Below are positions 5,447-5,555 of a stretch of DNA of 5,555 nt, piece after piece; the stretch's first letter is position 1; each line of letters begins with the position of its first letter. The notes beneath the pieces are model-generated. The model made no database searches. It saw only the letters and a program-made list of their open reading frames with translations, and had not been told where the DNA came from. The stretch is taken from positions 1-5,555 of the forward strand of contig WLOZ01000156.1 in assembly GCA_009699025.1 (NCBI GenBank), given 5' to 3'. Made by a program: the position numbers and the translations under genes. This stretch comes from Actinomycetota bacterium (GTDB lineage Bacteria > Actinomycetota > Actinomycetes > S36-B12 > CAIYMF01).

Positions 5447-5555
5447 ATGACCACCGTCATCTCCGTCCACTCCTTCCGTGGTGGAACAGGCAAGAGCAAC
5501 ACGTCGGCCAACCTCGCCGGACAGCTCGCCGCGGCCGGCCATCGGGTCGCCGTCA
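5447..5555 (+). CDS. MinD/ParA-type P-loop ATPase, 3'-truncated by window edge
   Basis: Only 36 codons are inside the window. They show the first beta strand (MTTVISVHS, 1-9), a Walker A loop FRGGTGKSN (10-18) and the following helix (TSANLAGQLAAAGHRVAV, 19-36), the usual start of SIMIBI-class ATPases that place chromosomes, division sites or other cell structures using ATP-driven dimerisation at the membrane or nucleoid. The deviant Walker A of this group normally reads KGGxGKS/T; here the first, signature lysine is an arginine (R11) while the P-loop lysine K16 is kept. The start is supported by GAGG 7 nt upstream and by the match beginning at residue 1. It is preceded by a 125-nt gap with a 10-bp inverted repeat. 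Which subfamily it belongs to, and its target, cannot be told from this fragment. Confidence 0.85.
   Translation, partial: MTTVISVHSFRGGTGKSNTSANLAGQLAAAGHRVAV

Noticed and set aside
5093..5542. 149-codon minus-strand frame across the reductase end and the intergenic region
   Set aside because: It overlaps both the reductase C-terminus and the Walker A region of the MinD-type gene, and shows no family features.

Overview
The window comes from a high-GC actinomycete. Reasons: codon third positions are dominated by G and C in the right half, GTG starts are used, a menaquinone-reductase-type (MenJ-like) protein is present, and several genes carry a -10 box set so close to the start codon that leaderless mRNAs are likely. 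A member of the Nocardioidaceae or a relative is a guess from protein flavour only. All recognisable genes are on the + strand.

Layout. (1) 2-856: effector-binding part of a LacI-family regulator; its DNA-binding head lies off the left edge. (2) 904-2958: a 684-aa relative of the N,N-dimethylformamidase large (beta) subunit, 47 nt after the regulator. (3) 2971-3096: a 41-aa cysteine-rich zinc-ribbon protein. (4) 3169-4059: an Ada-type protein in which an AraC-like helix-turn-helix region is fused to an O6-alkylguanine-DNA alkyltransferase, without Ada's N-terminal zinc domain. (5) 4056-5321: a geranylgeranyl-reductase-family flavoprotein very like mycobacterial MenJ, overlapping the alkyltransferase by 4 nt. 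(6) 5322-5446: a 125-nt intergenic region with a perfect 10-bp inverted repeat around two small hairpins and a weak promoter candidate. (7) 5447-5555: the first 36 codons of a MinD/ParA-type ATPase, cut by the right edge.

How the parts relate. The regulator and the amidase-like enzyme look like an accessory catabolic unit: they are adjacent and co-oriented, and sampled rows of the amidase gene are much less GC-rich (about 52-63%) than rows of the alkyltransferase and reductase genes (about 73-77%). The regulator has lost the residues that contact sugars in LacI, which would suit a non-sugar inducer. The right half looks like ordinary chromosome: DNA alkylation repair, respiratory quinone tailoring, and the start of a positioning/partitioning ATPase.

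No RNA genes, CRISPR arrays, transposases or convincing intrinsic terminators were seen. The most unusual items are the 10-bp inverted repeat before the MinD-type gene, the shared leaderless-promoter geometry, the substituted effector pocket of the regulator, and the amidase-like enzyme standing without a visible small subunit.
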